In this document: positions 53,898 through 63,826 of the stretch, piece by piece | How the letters are laid out: every line of letters starts with the position of its first letter | Numbering within the stretch: position 1 is the first letter of the stretch | Assembly: GCA_900772835.1 (NCBI GenBank) | Contig: CAAGSA010000071.1 | Span: 10,938 to 74,937, forward strand | Length of the DNA stretch: 64,000 nucleotides | Direction: 5' to 3' | Source: an uncultured Prevotella sp. | Lineage (GTDB): Bacteria; Bacteroidota; Bacteroidia; Bacteroidales; Bacteroidaceae | Made by a program: the position numbers and the translations under genes | The notes under the pieces: model-generated | What the model was told of the DNA's origin: nothing | Databases searched by the model: none | The model's input: the letters and a program-made list of their open reading frames with translations, nothing else

Positions 53898-55418
53898 ATG
53901 AATACATCACAGCCTTTTGCCCGGAACATACACCGCATAATACTCGTGGCGGTGCTCGTAGCGATAGTTGCCTGCAACTACTTCGGTGAGTATTGCGCAC
54001 ACTGCGACGGATACGGGTGGGACGGCTCGGTATACTACAAGGACATTATAATAAACGGGTGGAGCCAATACATCTCGGGCAGCATAAGCGAATACCATAC
54101 CCACCGCATGCTGCCATTCCTCATCACGCACTGCGCGATGAAAGCATTGTCGCTCCCGTTCCTGCCAACCAACGTGATGCTTGTGAGTAGTATCATAAAC
54201 ACGGTGCTCCTCTGTATTGCCGTATGGTGCTTCTTCGGGATGTCGCGGACGATGAAATGGAGTTGGAAAACGGAAACGCTCGTCTTCGCATTCGCCTTCT
54301 TCAACTTCCACGTGCTGAAGTTCATGGGCTACTGTCCGGTGATGACGGATATGCCTGCATTCACACTCAGCATGGCGCTTGCCTATTGTTTCATAAGGAG
54401 GAACAGACGGGGAATGATTCTCGTTGGGCTGGCTGGCATACTGGTATTCCCCATTCTTTCGCTCATGGCACTGTTGCTCGTGTGTCTTCCAGACAAGCCT
54501 GTGGATGGCTATGTTCCAGACGGGGCAGGCAAGGCGAACAGAATATTGAATCTCGCGATGCGTGCCGCCGTAATCCTTTGGCTGCCGCTGGCTTTCGGGG
54601 CATACATATTCTTCCGTCTTTATGTTAGGGGAGTGGATGACTTCCATTCGGTATTCATAGCGCGATATCCGCAGAGCGAGTGGATTGCAGTGGCAGGCAT
54701 CGCGGCATACATCATATTCTATTTCTTTGCGACAATGCCGCTGCGTGCCGATGTGGTGGCTATGCTGAAGTCGCTGTGCAGCCGCAGGCGTATGTCGAGG
54801 CTCGTATTGTGGTTGGCGGCATTCTGGGTGGTATACACGCTGCCCACGGTATACGGCTTCAAGGGCAAGTTCTCGCTTGTGAACGAGCTGGCACAGATAT
54901 GTCAGTTCCCGGCAACCGATGTGCTGATATTCATCGAGACGCATTTCGTTTATCTCGGCGTAGGTTTCCTTTTCATCCTTATGTTCTGGCGGCAGATATG
55001 CCGCGAGGCACGGAAATACGGGATGGGGGCATGGCTCATACTGCTGCTCTCGCTTGTGTTCCTTTCCGACATAGAGACACGCAAGGTGATATGCTTCTAC
55101 ATATTCCTGCTGCCTATGGTAGGGACGGCGGTGGAAGAAAGAGACCTGCCTGTATACTGGATTGTCGTGCTCGTGGCATTGCAGCTCATGTCCTCAGCCT
55201 TCTATTTCACCATAAACACCGACGGCATAGCAGAAGTATTCGCTACATACAGCAACGAAGTGTATATGCAGATGCCGGCACAAAGATACTATATGTTCCA
55301 GGGACCGTGGCAGTCGCACGCCATATACCGGCAGTTCATATTGGTTGAGGCAGTGCTGCTCGTAGTGATGTACGGCTGTATATACAAAAAAGGAAAACAA
55401 AAGAACAGTAAAGTATGA
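53898..55418 (+). CDS. Polytopic membrane protein, first of an envelope-glycan operon
   Basis: A 506-residue protein with about 11-12 hydrophobic helices. The first at residues 14-31 is followed by an outward loop with YGWDGSVYYKDIIINGW and HTHRMLPF. The layout of a D/H-rich first periplasmic loop and many helices resembles GT-C glycosyltransferases, but I cannot name a family. The stop overlaps the next start by four bases (ATGA), indicating translational coupling. It is probably part of surface-polysaccharide assembly with the downstream genes. Confidence 0.7.
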   Translation: MNTSQPFARNIHRIILVAVLVAIVACNYFGEYCAHCDGYGWDGSVYYKDIIINGWSQYISGSISEYHTHRMLPFLITHCAMKALSLPFLPTNVMLVSSIINTVLLCIAVWCFFGMSRTMKWSWKTETLVFAFAFFNFHVLKFMGYCPVMTDMPAFTLSMALAYCFIRRNRRGMILVGLAGILVFPILSLMALLLVCLPDKPVDGYVPDGAGKANRILNLAMRAAVILWLPLAFGAYIFFRLYVRGVDDFHSVFIARYPQSEWIAVAGIAAYIIFYFFATMPLRADVVAMLKSLCSRRRMSRLVLWLAAFWVVYTLPTVYGFKGKFSLVNELAQICQFPATDVLIFIETHFVYLGVGFLFILMFWRQICREARKYGMGAWLILLLSLVFLSDIETRKVICFYIFLLPMVGTAVEERDLPVYWIVVLVALQLMSSAFYFTINTDGIAEVFATYSNEVYMQMPAQRYYMFQGPWQSHAIYRQFILVEAVLLVVMYGCIYKKGKQKNSKV

Positions 55419-56713
55419 ATATAATAAAGAGACTATTCATAACGGCTGTCCTGCTCGCGGCACTGTTCACGCTGTTCACTATAGCCGTGTTCTGCATTCC
55501 AACCTCTGCCGTGAGGGAGAATGTGGAGAAGTCTGCCGTGCAGATAGAGCGCGACGGATTGTGGTACAAGCCCTTCGGATTCTATCTCTTCCAGATAGAC
55601 AACATGACCGACTGTCTGATGCTGCGCATCAATGCCACGGCGGATTCAGACCGTCCGGTGCGAGCGGCGATGATGGCAGAGCAGTACGACAGCGTTGGCG
55701 ATTCGCTGCATCCATACAACACGGTGGTAAGTTCAACGAAGACGATAGCAAAGACGGGACGGAAAGAAGGATATGAATACGTGGACTATGCGCGCTACTG
55801 GCACGGCTACCAGGTGCTGCTGCGCCCGATGCTCACTGTGTTCAGCTATCACAGCATACTGACAATAAACTATATATGCTTGATGCTGCTGGCGCTCGCG
55901 GTGTGTCTGGCGGCATACAGGAGGATTGGTGCGGTGTTTGCACTGACGCTTGCGGCAAGTCTTGTGCTCACTAATTTCTTTATCGTGCCACTTGCCCTGC
56001 AGTTCAGCACCTGCTACTATATAGCTTTCGCGGCGATGGCATTCATCCTGTGCAGACCGCGGTTTGCCGACGGCGACGGATGCCGCTGTGACGAGATGTT
56101 CTTCATAACTGGAGCCGTGACGGCATATATGGATTTTCTGACCACACCGGTACTCACGCTCGGAATGCCGCTCGTGACGCTTCTTGCGATGAGGGCAAGG
56201 AGGAATGCATACAGATACCAGCCGGCAACATGCCGCCCGATGTATACAACGGTGGCGGCAAGTGTTTCGTGGTTTGCCGGCTACGCCCTGCTGTGGGCAG
56301 CAAAATGGGCAATTGCATGGGTGCTCACTGGCGAGAATGTGTTCGGTTCGGCAATAGGCAACGCCAGGCTGCGCATAGGCAACACTATAGTGTATGGCGG
56401 CAGGGAAATATTGCTTACCGACTTCGTGCAGGGGATAATGGAAACGGTGTGCAGCAGAATAAGCGTGTGGGGAATGGTTGCCGCAATGATGCTGACGGCA
56501 GCTGCCACCATATTATATATATATAAACACAAGCAGAAAACAAGGCAATACGGATGGCTGCTGGTTGTGGCTGCCATGCCGGTTGCGTGGTTTGCAGTGA
56601 TGAAGAATCATTCGCTGCAGCATATATTCTTCACATGGAGAGATTTCCTGCTCTCCGTGTGGTGCGTGATTCTATACTTATGTCTGACACTCAGAAAAAC
56701 AAAAGCAATATGA
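55415..56713 (+). CDS. Polytopic membrane protein
   Basis: A 432-residue protein with an N-terminal helix (about 8-29), an outward domain of about 110 residues (DGLWYKPFGFYLFQIDNMTDCLML...YARYWHGYQ), then about eight helices. I recognise no family; a GT-C-like or polymerase/flippase-like role is possible. It overlaps both the previous gene (four bases) and the next GT2 gene (four bases, ATGA), so the three are tightly coupled. The D-N-M-T-D region in the outward loop is a candidate active site. Confidence 0.7.
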   Translation: MNIIKRLFITAVLLAALFTLFTIAVFCIPTSAVRENVEKSAVQIERDGLWYKPFGFYLFQIDNMTDCLMLRINATADSDRPVRAAMMAEQYDSVGDSLHPYNTVVSSTKTIAKTGRKEGYEYVDYARYWHGYQVLLRPMLTVFSYHSILTINYICLMLLALAVCLAAYRRIGAVFALTLAASLVLTNFFIVPLALQFSTCYYIAFAAMAFILCRPRFADGDGCRCDEMFFITGAVTAYMDFLTTPVLTLGMPLVTLLAMRARRNAYRYQPATCRPMYTTVAASVSWFAGYALLWAAKWAIAWVLTGENVFGSAIGNARLRIGNTIVYGGREILLTDFVQGIMETVCSRISVWGMVAAMMLTAAATILYIYKHKQKTRQYGWLLVVAAMPVAWFAVMKNHSLQHIFFTWRDFLLSVWCVILYLCLTLRKTKAI

Positions 56714-57615
56714 AAACAGCCGTTCTGATACCTTGCTACAACGAGGCAACAACAATAGAGAAGGTGGTGAAAGATTTCAAAGAGCAGTTGCCAGGCGCTG
56801 CCATATACGTGTATGACAATAACTCCACCGACGGCACGGCAGAGATAGCCGAGCGTGCAGGAGCCGTGGTGAAACGCGAATACCGTCAGGGAAAAGGCAA
56901 TGTGGTGAGGAGTATGCTGCGCGACATTGATGCCGACTGCTACCTGATGGTGGATGGCGACGATACATACCCGGCAGAGAACGCACGGGAGATGTGCCGA
57001 CTCGTGGAGGAGGGAGCCGACATGGTGATTGGCGACCGGCTTTCATCTACTTATTTCACTGAGAACAAGCGCCCGTTCCATAACGAGGGGAACCGTCTTG
57101 TGCGCTTCCTCATCAACAGCATCTTCAGCAGCAATATACACGACATAATGACGGGCTATCGTGCGCTGAGCCGCACCTTCGCGAAGAATTTCCCTATCAT
57201 ATCGCGCAACTTCGAGATTGAGACGGAAATGACAATCCATGCCCTCGACAAGAATTTCCTTATCCGTGAGGTGAAGATAAACTATCGCGACAGGCAGGAG
57301 GGCAGCCATTCAAAGCTCAACACCTATCTCGACGGAATGAAGGTAGTGGGCACGGTGTTTATGATGTTCCGCGACTATCGTCCGCTGAAGTTTTTCAGCA
57401 TTGTCAGTGCACTGCTGCTGCTGATAGCCGTGGCAATGTTCATTCCCGTGTTCATCGAGTATATGCAGACGGGACTTGTGCCGCGCTTCCCCACACTCAT
57501 CGTAAGCGGATTCATAGGTATCGCATCGCTGCTCACGTTCTTCTGTGGCGTGGTGCTCGAGGTTATGACAAAGAAGCACAGACAACTGTATGAACTGATG
57601 TTGCTGAAAAACTGA
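56710..57615 (+). CDS. Family 2 glycosyltransferase, polyprenyl-phosphate (DPM-like) with membrane tail
   Basis: 301 residues from the ATG at 56710, which overlaps the previous stop; the in-frame start at 56554 lies inside the upstream gene and is rejected. The GT-A domain has VLIPCYNEATTIEKVVKDF, YDNNSTDGTAEIAERAGA and the metal-binding MVDGDDTYPAENA. Two C-terminal transmembrane helices (about 220-290) follow. Such enzymes load a sugar onto a polyprenyl phosphate for use by membrane GT-C enzymes, which fits the two polytopic proteins encoded upstream. Confidence 0.88.
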   Translation: MKTAVLIPCYNEATTIEKVVKDFKEQLPGAAIYVYDNNSTDGTAEIAERAGAVVKREYRQGKGNVVRSMLRDIDADCYLMVDGDDTYPAENAREMCRLVEEGADMVIGDRLSSTYFTENKRPFHNEGNRLVRFLINSIFSSNIHDIMTGYRALSRTFAKNFPIISRNFEIETEMTIHALDKNFLIREVKINYRDRQEGSHSKLNTYLDGMKVVGTVFMMFRDYRPLKFFSIVSALLLLIAVAMFIPVFIEYMQTGLVPRFPTLIVSGFIGIASLLTFFCGVVLEVMTKKHRQLYELMLLKN

Positions 57616-57630
57616 AAACCATATACAGGA

Positions 57631-58674
57631 ATGGAAAGAAAATTATGGATTGACAATCTGCGTGGGCTGTGTATGCTCGCAATCCTGCTTGACCATACGG
57701 AGATATACTATACGGGCGAGAATGTGGTTGACTACAATCTCTATGTTGTCAACGCCCTTGTCGTGTTTTTCTTCATCTCGGGTTATCTTATGTTCCGGAG
57801 TCAGGCATCGGGCAAGGTGGCAGACTTCGACCTCAGGCATAAGGTAGGCGCCGTGATGAGGACGCTCGTCGTGCCTTATCTCATTTTCACCACCATTATA
57901 TATGTACCCAAGACGCTGGTACACGGCGGAGCATTCTGCATATCCGATATGGCTGCCGACATTCTTGGCGGTCAGGCATCGTGGTTCATCGCCGCACTGT
58001 GTGTGGCGGAACTCGTGTTTGCTGTTGTCATAAAGCTGTCAAAGGGAAACTGCCTCTGTCTGTGGGCAACGTCTGTTGCTGGGTTTCTGGCATCCATATA
58101 TCTTTCGCAGGAAGGCAAGGCATATTTGTGGCAGTTCGACAACGCTATGCAGGCGTTGCTCTTCCTTTGTGCTGGTTATTCCTATCATAAGTATGAACGG
58201 CTGCTCGACAGATTCAACAGACTGGCAGTGAATATTCTGTTGGCTGTGCTGCTCGTCGTACTGAAGATATACGGGCAAGCCAATGGCATCGACTTGCTTG
58301 TGTGGCACATACACATCACCGACTATACCGTCTTCCTGCTCGACATAAGCGTATGCACTCTGCTTGCCGTGCAGATGTTCAAGCAGTTGTCATTATTGAC
58401 TTTCAAGCTGTTGCCATCGAATGGATCCAAGCAGTTGCTGTCGCATGGTTTGCTCTGCTGGACGGGCAGGCACACTATTGTATATTATTTCCTTTGCGGA
58501 GGAGTGCCGCTCATTGTGAGCAAGGTGCTTGTGCGCATAGGAATGCCCTACTCGGGCAACTATCTTTATGTTGTGCTCGCCTTCGCATTGGTATACGTCT
58601 TTACAACAGCGCTCACTTATATCGTATACCGCTATCTGCCGTTTACGGTGGGAAAATGGCAGCGGCGCGTTTAA
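57631..58674 (+). CDS. Acyltransferase family 3 membrane protein
   Basis: A 347-residue protein with about 10 transmembrane helices. It opens WIDNLRGLCMLAILLDHTEIYY, containing the R/D-H type motif of acyltransferase-3 enzymes, then has FFFISGYLMFRSQA. These enzymes move acetyl or other acyl groups across the inner membrane onto O-antigen, peptidoglycan or other glycans. It follows the DPM-like GT2 by 15 bases and is the first of three consecutive family members. Acyl donor and acceptor are unknown. Confidence 0.85.
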   Translation: MERKLWIDNLRGLCMLAILLDHTEIYYTGENVVDYNLYVVNALVVFFFISGYLMFRSQASGKVADFDLRHKVGAVMRTLVVPYLIFTTIIYVPKTLVHGGAFCISDMAADILGGQASWFIAALCVAELVFAVVIKLSKGNCLCLWATSVAGFLASIYLSQEGKAYLWQFDNAMQALLFLCAGYSYHKYERLLDRFNRLAVNILLAVLLVVLKIYGQANGIDLLVWHIHITDYTVFLLDISVCTLLAVQMFKQLSLLTFKLLPSNGSKQLLSHGLLCWTGRHTIVYYFLCGGVPLIVSKVLVRIGMPYSGNYLYVVLAFALVYVFTTALTYIVYRYLPFTVGKWQRRV

Positions 58675-58734
58675 GGGCGCGCATTCCACACACACAATAT
58701 TGCAGTTGGCAAGAACAAATACAACGTACAGCAG

Positions 58735-59817
58735 ATGAACAGCCTATCTACAGAGCGAATACCGATGGCAGACTGGGTGAAGGCAATCGCCATATACCTC
58801 GTTGTAATGAGCCATACAGCCATAGCGCGCCCAGTGGCAAACTGGGCTTTTATGGTTGAGATTCCGCTTTTCTTCTTCATGTCGGGCTATCTGTTCCGCT
58901 TCGACAGAAACCCCTCGTTCGGTGATTTTGCAAAGAAACGCTTCCGGCAGATAATGGTACCGTATGTCACGATAAACATCGTCACATATATGTTCTGGCT
59001 GCTTGTAGCAAGACATTTCGGGGCAGACAGCAATGCTGCCGTACCATTGTGGCAACCGTTGCTCGGAGTGCTGCTTGCCGACAGCACGCTTATGACACAC
59101 AACGCCACAATGTATTTCTTCACCACGCTGTTCAACATAGAAATTCTCTTCTATCTGCTTTTCAGGGGGAGGAAAATCGCTGCACGGGCGTTTCTCACTC
59201 TTGTGTTCGTCGTGCTCGGCGGCATCGACTATTATCTTAATCCCGCAGCGCTCCCCTTTTCTGTCAGTCATACGCTAACGGGCATAGTGTTCTATTCCAT
59301 CGGTTATGAGACACGCAACTCCAGAGTTTTCAGCACGTTTATGAACAACCGTTCGGCGAGGGCTGAATCGGCAAAGCTCATTCTTGCAGGCGTACTTTTT
59401 GTAGTGAGCCTGCTGCTGTTCAGCGTGACCGGTGCTGTGAATCTGCAGAGGAGGGCATATTCCGTATATCCGCTGTATTTCATCGAAACCGCCGTGGCGA
59501 TATACTCTATCCTCATGCTTTTCTCCATACCTTCTGTCGTGCCGCGCATCATAAGGCAGGTATCGGCGAACACCCTTTGGCTATGCGGCTATCATCTGCT
59601 TGTATTCACTCTTTTAAAGGGAGTGCTCGTGTATATAATGGGCGTAGACCTCGGCAAGCTGGATGGTGCGCTCCTCCCGAACGTGCTGTTCTCGTTGGCT
59701 GCATTGCTCTTTTGCCTTTGTGCCACAATAATCATACGGAGATACTGGAGAAGAAACAGAAGAACAGAAGAAAAAGTTAAACCTGTAAAAGAAAACGACA
59801 ATAAATATGAGCAATGA
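58735..59817 (+). CDS. Acyltransferase family 3 membrane protein
   Basis: A 360-residue polytopic protein. It opens RIPMADWVKAIAIYLVVMSHTAIARPVANWAFMVEIPLFFFMSGYLF, the conserved start of the acyltransferase-3 family with its histidine in helix 1 and FFFMSGY in helix 2. About ten helices follow and the C-terminus is strongly basic. Its stop overlaps the next start by 11 bases, so translation is coupled. It is the second of three acyltransferases in a row, presumably modifying different hydroxyls of one glycan. Confidence 0.85.
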   Translation: MNSLSTERIPMADWVKAIAIYLVVMSHTAIARPVANWAFMVEIPLFFFMSGYLFRFDRNPSFGDFAKKRFRQIMVPYVTINIVTYMFWLLVARHFGADSNAAVPLWQPLLGVLLADSTLMTHNATMYFFTTLFNIEILFYLLFRGRKIAARAFLTLVFVVLGGIDYYLNPAALPFSVSHTLTGIVFYSIGYETRNSRVFSTFMNNRSARAESAKLILAGVLFVVSLLLFSVTGAVNLQRRAYSVYPLYFIETAVAIYSILMLFSIPSVVPRIIRQVSANTLWLCGYHLLVFTLLKGVLVYIMGVDLGKLDGALLPNVLFSLAALLFCLCATIIIRRYWRRNRRTEEKVKPVKENDNKYEQ

Positions 59818-60772
59818 ACTGATAAGCAAGCACCGCACGGCAATAATGGGACTGTCCATTATATGGATAATGCTCTACCATTTCAGAGGGCACGAAGCCG
59901 ACACATACTTTCAGTCTTTTCTTGCCACAGGTATGGGAGGAGTGGATTTCTTTTTCTTCCTTTCCGGTTACGGACTGACTTATAGTTATTTTGACCGTCT
60001 GCCGCAGACGGTTTCCGCGTTCGGTTTCTATAAAAAACGCTTGCATAGAATCCTGCCTGCCTATATTTCAGTCATCATAATATGCAATGCAGCAAGCGGC
60101 GGAAGCATTGCTGAAACACTGTGGAGCCTTTCGTGTATAAGCTTCTGGATAAGAAAACCATACTACGACTGGTACATTCCTTCGCTGCTGCTCTTCTATG
60201 CCGTATTTCCTCTGTTCATCGGGCTGGCAAGAAAAACTTCGATAAAGAAGTCGTCAGCCCTTTTCATAGCAGTCGGGCTGGTGTTCACGGCAATCCTTGT
60301 AGCTATGTGGAAGGGAGACGCTTATATGCTGTTCTTTTCCAGGATACCCGTGTTTTTCGTAGGCTGTATGTGGGGATATATGCTGCTCAAAGGGAAGCGT
60401 CTTTCTTCCACGTGCAAGTGGGCATTGGTAGTGCTCTCATTGGCAGCTATTGCGGCGGAGTGTTGGCTGACGGTGCGTTTTGACAGCGTATTCTTGAACA
60501 AGATTTCCTTGGGCCATTTATTGTTTACTGCCATTTGTCCGGGGGCATGCCTTGTGCTTTCCGGTGTTTTTGAATACCTTGGCAGTAACAGACTGTTGGG
60601 TGTTGTCAACACCGTATTATGTTTCATAGGAAGCATTTCTTTGGAGGTTTATCTCTGCCATCTTTCGCTTGTAAAGGAGCCTATGTATGTATACTTGCCG
60701 CTTGCCGTCCTCTGTGGATATGTGTTGAACAGGGTTATAAGAGCAGCGGAACGGAGGTTGGCAGTAGGGTGA
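59807..60772 (+). CDS. Acyltransferase family 3 membrane protein
   Basis: A 321-residue polytopic protein. HRTAIMGLSIIWIMLYHFRGHEADTYF at the N-terminus and GGVDFFFFLSGYGLTYSYF give the acyltransferase-3 histidine and FFFFLSGY signatures; about nine to ten helices follow. The start overlaps the preceding stop by 11 bases. It is the last gene of the plus-strand envelope operon, and a bidirectional terminator follows. A role in O-acylation of surface glycan is inferred from family and context. Confidence 0.85.
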   Translation: MSNELISKHRTAIMGLSIIWIMLYHFRGHEADTYFQSFLATGMGGVDFFFFLSGYGLTYSYFDRLPQTVSAFGFYKKRLHRILPAYISVIIICNAASGGSIAETLWSLSCISFWIRKPYYDWYIPSLLLFYAVFPLFIGLARKTSIKKSSALFIAVGLVFTAILVAMWKGDAYMLFFSRIPVFFVGCMWGYMLLKGKRLSSTCKWALVVLSLAAIAAECWLTVRFDSVFLNKISLGHLLFTAICPGACLVLSGVFEYLGSNRLLGVVNTVLCFIGSISLEVYLCHLSLVKEPMYVYLPLAVLCGYVLNRVIRAAERRLAVG

Positions 60773-60793
60773 TTTCTTTGCAAATAAAAACGA

Positions 60794-60830
60794 AAAGCCC
60801 GGCATATCATGATGCGATATGCCGGGCTTT
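60794..60830. terminator. Bidirectional terminator
   Basis: Perfect 15-bp stem AAAGCCCGGCATATC (60794-60808) with its complement (60816-60830) and loop ATGATGC, between the convergent acyltransferase and M16 protease genes. Confidence 0.9.
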
Positions 60831-60867
60831 GTTAATGTTTATCCGTTTTCAGTATCGTCGGCAGGGA

Positions 60868-63714
60868 TTACTCTTCCGGCAGCATGATAACGCTCACGCT
60901 GTTCTTTCCGATGAGGTTGTCCTTGACATACTTTGCAACTGATGCCGGTGTGAGTGCCTCCACGAGCGACTTGTAGTCGGTGTCTCTGTCCACGTTGTAC
61001 TCGTCGAAGTCGCTGATGATGTTCATCCAGTAGCGGTTTGTCTTCAGTGCATCCTCATGCTGCTTCACCATCAGATCCTTTGTCTTGTTCAGCATGTCAG
61101 CGTCAACTGTGGTGCCGAGCTTGACAAGCTCCTCGCGCATAATCTTGATGGCGATGTCCTTCTTCTCCGGCTTCACAGGGCAGTAGCCGTAGATAGCGTT
61201 GAACGGTTGGTCACCGCCGAGCTGTACGATTCCTGCTGCACTTGCAGAGTAGGCTGCGCTCTGCTCCTCGCGGATAGTCTTAAGATAAACCATATCGAGG
61301 ATCTGTCCTGCTGCGTCTGCCTTGACAGAGTTTTCGAGAGAATACGGTGTGGTGTTGTTGTACCAGAACATGTAGATGTTTGCCTTCGGTGTCTCCTGCT
61401 TGCGCTTGAAGATGTTCTCCACATCGCCCTTGGCGAATACAGAGTATGGCTTCCAGTTCTCTTTCACATACTTCTTGCCCTTCTTGATTGAAGGCAGCGA
61501 AGCTACATACTGCTCGATGTACTTGCGTACGAGAGCCTCGTCGAAGTTACCCACGATTGTGAATGTGAAGTCGGCAGCGTTTGCTGTGCGCTCCTTGGCA
61601 ATCTGCAGGATGCGGTCGTAGTCAACCTTGTCGATGTCGCTCTCTTCGAGAGAGGCGTACCATGGGCTGTGTGCGTGCAGTGTGTACTGCAGAGAGTCGC
61701 TGAGTGCGCTTTCGGCTGAGAGCGACTTGTTCTTCAGTGCCATCTTGTACTGGTTGAGCAGTTTTGCTACAGACTGCTCGTCCTTCTTGATGTTTGTGAA
61801 GTAGAGGTAGTTCATCTGGAACATTGTCTCCATATCCTTCGGTGTGCAGTTTCCTGTTGTGTACTCGTGCAGCTTGCCCAGATGGAGGTCAACGTTTGCG
61901 TTCTTGCCGGCGAGAACCTTCTGCAGCTCAGTGCTGTTGAAGTTGCCGAGTCCGCTGTATGCCACGATAGCGTCGAACAGGTCGAGGTTGATGCGGTCTT
62001 TCAGTCCGTAGAGCGATGCACCACCCTTTGAAGATGCTGACATCAGCACTTCGCCTTCCTTCAGGTTGGTCTTCTTCAGCAGTACGCGTGCTCCGTTGCT
62101 CAGTGTGAGTTCCTTGTAGCCGAACTTCTTGCTGTCTTTCTCCGAAACTATTTTTCCAGCCTTCGGCAGATTTGCAATAAGCGGCTCCTGCTTCACGTTG
62201 TCAACGTAAGCCTCGATCTTTGCCACGCGGGCATCCTCGTAAGCCTTCTTCAGTCCGGCTTCTGTAGGATAGGTGAGGCCTTCCTTCTCGGTGTTGGTAT
62301 TGTAGATTACCACGTTAGAGTCGTTCACGTTGATGAGCTGCGACATTGCCTGGTTCACCATCTCCACTGGGAGCATCGGTGTGAGCTGCTGCATGATCTG
62401 GTACTCCTGCTCGATAGACATCAGCGGCTCGTTCTCCAGATAGTTGCTTGCGCAGGCACGTCCGAAGTTGTCGTTGTCAATCTTGTCGCGGTTGGTGTAC
62501 TGTCTTTCCAATGCGCTCATGTAGTTTGCCTTTGCGCGCTCGTACTCGGTAGCTGTGAATCCGAACTTCACGGCACGCATAGCTTCCTTTGTGATGGCTG
62601 CTACGGCTTCCTCTGTCTTGCCGTCCTTCGGCATAGCCACGAAGCTGAATGCGTCCTTTGTCTTGGCGAAGATATAGTTGCCTGCATAGCATCCTGCGTT
62701 CACGAATGGAGCGTCCGGCTTCTGTGCAACCTCTTCGAAGCGTGAGTTGAGCATTGACGAAGCGAGCGATGTGATGTATTCCTCCAGGAGATATGGCAGG
62801 AATGCCTTCTGCTCCTCCGGTGTGCTGTCAAACTTGAACATCATCTGCAGAGAGCTTGTCTGTGCCTCCTTGTCTTTGTCCACAATCACGATAGGCTCGG
62901 CGTTGTCTGGCACCTGCTCGTCAACGATAGGTGCGAGGCCTGCCGGGTTCGGGATGTCGGCGAACATTTCCTTGATTTTAGCCACGGTGCGGTCAACGTC
63001 GATGTCGCCCACAACGATGATTGCCTGGTTTGACGGATGGTACCACTTCTCGTAGTAGTCGCGCAGTGCCTTCGGCTTGAAGTTGTCGATTACCGACATC
63101 AGTCCGATGGGGTAGCGCTTTCCGTACTTGCTGCCCGGATAGAGCTTTTCGAGGTTGCGCTCGAACATACGGCTGCTTGCCGATGTGCGCATACGCCATT
63201 CCTCGTGGATAACGCCGCGCTCCTGGTCGATTTCTTTTGGGTCGAGTGTAAGGTTGTGGCTCCAGTCCTTCAGAATGAGCAGACAGGAGTCGAGGGCTGC
63301 TGTGCCGCGTGTTGTCGGCACGTTGTTGATGTTATACACCGTCTGGTCGATGGATGTATAAGCGTTGAGGTCGCCTCCGAACTGCACTCCGAGCGAGCGT
63401 GTGTAGTCGATAACGCCGTTGCCCGGGAAGTTCTTTGTTCCGTTGAAGCACATGTGCTCAAGGAAGTGTGCGAGTCCGCGCTGGTTCTCTTCCTCCTGGA
63501 TAGAGCCCACGCGCTGCGCGATGTAGAAGTTGACACGCTTTTCTGGATAACCGTTGTGGCGCACGTAGTACGTCAGTCCGTTGTCCAATTTTCCCATTTT
63601 CACCTGAGGATCCATGGGTAGTGGCTGCATCATAGGGTTGCCCTGCTGTGCGTTGACTGAGAGCGCACCGGTGAATACCATTGCTGCAAACACAAAAAGT
63701 TTTCTGATCTGCAT
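60868..63714 (-). CDS. M16 family zinc metalloprotease (insulinase/pitrilysin type), secreted
   Basis: A 948-residue protein with a signal peptide (KLFVFAAMVFTGALSVNAQ). The N-terminal active domain has the inverted zinc motif HFLEH (H83, E86, H87) followed by the downstream glutamate region QERGVIHEEWRM. Three further M16-type domains follow, the last two without the zinc motif, as usual. Large periplasmic or surface M16 enzymes degrade peptides; a role in peptide turnover is likely. It is monocistronic, with a candidate promoter upstream and a shared terminator downstream. Confidence 0.93.
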   Translation of the reverse strand: MQIRKLFVFAAMVFTGALSVNAQQGNPMMQPLPMDPQVKMGKLDNGLTYYVRHNGYPEKRVNFYIAQRVGSIQEEENQRGLAHFLEHMCFNGTKNFPGNGVIDYTRSLGVQFGGDLNAYTSIDQTVYNINNVPTTRGTAALDSCLLILKDWSHNLTLDPKEIDQERGVIHEEWRMRTSASSRMFERNLEKLYPGSKYGKRYPIGLMSVIDNFKPKALRDYYEKWYHPSNQAIIVVGDIDVDRTVAKIKEMFADIPNPAGLAPIVDEQVPDNAEPIVIVDKDKEAQTSSLQMMFKFDSTPEEQKAFLPYLLEEYITSLASSMLNSRFEEVAQKPDAPFVNAGCYAGNYIFAKTKDAFSFVAMPKDGKTEEAVAAITKEAMRAVKFGFTATEYERAKANYMSALERQYTNRDKIDNDNFGRACASNYLENEPLMSIEQEYQIMQQLTPMLPVEMVNQAMSQLINVNDSNVVIYNTNTEKEGLTYPTEAGLKKAYEDARVAKIEAYVDNVKQEPLIANLPKAGKIVSEKDSKKFGYKELTLSNGARVLLKKTNLKEGEVLMSASSKGGASLYGLKDRINLDLFDAIVAYSGLGNFNSTELQKVLAGKNANVDLHLGKLHEYTTGNCTPKDMETMFQMNYLYFTNIKKDEQSVAKLLNQYKMALKNKSLSAESALSDSLQYTLHAHSPWYASLEESDIDKVDYDRILQIAKERTANAADFTFTIVGNFDEALVRKYIEQYVASLPSIKKGKKYVKENWKPYSVFAKGDVENIFKRKQETPKANIYMFWYNNTTPYSLENSVKADAAGQILDMVYLKTIREEQSAAYSASAAGIVQLGGDQPFNAIYGYCPVKPEKKDIAIKIMREELVKLGTTVDADMLNKTKDLMVKQHEDALKTNRYWMNIISDFDEYNVDRDTDYKSLVEALTPASVAKYVKDNLIGKNSVSVIMLPEE

Positions 63715-63794
63715 ATTGTTATTAATTGATTAAAAATTTATTTTCCGTTTTAACCATGCTTTGCGTTTTTTGCATTAGATGCCGTTATCGGCTT

Positions 63795-63826
63795 CAAAGC
63801 TACGACAAAAGTATGTATTTTGCAAC
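63795..63826 (-). promoter_or_regulatory. Candidate promoter of the M16 protease gene
   Basis: The minus strand has TAGCTTTG (63795-63802) with a TTG about 20 bases upstream (63823-63825). TACTTTTG (63806-63813) and TAACTTTG (63925-63932) are further -7-like boxes on the same strand. The start would be near 63788, giving a leader of about 74 bases. Apart from these boxes nothing is recognisable in 63827-64000. Confidence 0.45.
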
